NCBI GenBank assembly: GCA_022839625.1
Contig: JALHJL010000097.1
Span: forward strand, 1 to 5,393
Reading direction: 5' to 3'
DNA: 5,393 nt
Origin: Phycisphaerales bacterium
GTDB taxonomy: Bacteria > Planctomycetota > Phycisphaerae > UBA1845 > Fen-1342
Every line of letters begins with the position of its first letter. Within the stretch, counting starts at the first letter, position 1. Below, piece by piece: positions 5,213-5,393 of this stretch. A model generated the notes under the pieces. The model was not told where the DNA came from and ran no database searches. It saw only the letters and a list, made by a program, of their open reading frames with translations. Position numbers and translations under genes: made by a program.

Positions 5213-5393
5213 TTATTTAATATTTTTACCTATCTTATCGAGTATCTGCCCCGCAATCTCCCTTTTGGAGGTTAAAGGAACCTTCAAAATATTATCATCA
5301 ATAATTAAAACTTCATTACTATCGGAATCAAAGCCAGCACCCTCTTTAGAGACATCATTAGCTACCATGAAGTTTGCTCCTGATTCTTTCATC
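5213..5393 (-). CDS. coaBC: Phosphopantothenoylcysteine decarboxylase/phosphopantothenate-cysteine ligase, C-terminal end
   Basis: The last 59 codons are visible, ending in TAA at 5215-5213; the gene starts beyond the right edge. The residues MVANDVSKEGAGFDSDSNEV, followed by LIIDDN, LKVPLTSKREIAGQILDKIG, match the end of the CoaB (ligase) domain of CoaBC/Dfp proteins: a conserved 'ANDVS..G.GF.SD.N.V' strand-loop and the closing 'K.E.A..IL..I' helix. CoaB joins cysteine to 4'-phosphopantothenate using a nucleotide triphosphate, and the N-terminal flavin-dependent CoaC half decarboxylates the product toward coenzyme A. Only the CoaB end is seen, so a stand-alone CoaB cannot be excluded. ATG at 5392 is an internal methionine. 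No functional link to the adhesin gene is evident; terminator-like sequence follows its stop. Confidence 0.85.
   Translation of the reverse strand, partial: MKESGANFMVANDVSKEGAGFDSDSNEVLIIDDNILKVPLTSKREIAGQILDKIGKNIK

Noticed and set aside
5392..5393. ATG at 5392 as the start of a separate 59-residue protein
   Set aside because: The residues match the C-terminal end of CoaBC, and the motif requires upstream CoaB sequence. The methionine is internal to a gene entering from the right edge.

Overview
The window looks like chromosomal DNA from a methanogenic archaeon of the order Methanobacteriales, most likely Methanobacterium or a close relative. The evidence is an AT-rich genome, a TTTATATA archaeal box A promoter, T-tract terminators, and a giant secreted 'adhesin-like' protein built from parallel beta-helix and Ig-like modules, a protein class for which this order is known. 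The genus is inferred; no rRNA or other marker is present.

Everything recognisable is on the minus strand. From right to left: (i) 5393-5213 holds the last 59 codons of a CoaBC/Dfp-type coenzyme A biosynthesis protein. (ii) 5212-4926 is a 287-bp intergenic region with a probable terminator for coaBC (two T-rich segments, one preceded by a 10-bp-arm hairpin), a G-rich tract, a perfect 11-bp-arm palindrome, and a BRE/TATA promoter about 90 bp ahead of the next start codon. (iii) 4925-1 is one uninterrupted reading frame of 1641 codons that runs off the left edge. It was checked in frame at its start, its left end and several points between.

The large protein has a signal peptide and then three cassettes, each a lyase-like beta-helix followed by an Ig-like domain (residues about 27-398, 400-828 and 829-1291). 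After these come a further Ig-like domain, a chitobiase/hexosaminidase C-terminal-like domain and two SbsA-type (Big_5) Ig-like domains, the last cut by the window edge. The helices carry GGA(I/V) and FxNN repeats resembling chlamydial polymorphic membrane protein repeats. It is probably an exported, glycosylated cell-surface stalk or adhesin. Its wall anchor, for example pseudomurein-binding repeats, would lie beyond position 1 and is not seen.

The two genes have no evident functional link and a terminator plus a promoter separate them, so the large gene probably forms its own transcription unit. The least explained element is the palindrome abutting the promoter, a candidate operator that could switch this surface protein. 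I found no CRISPR array, transposon, RNA gene or defence system.
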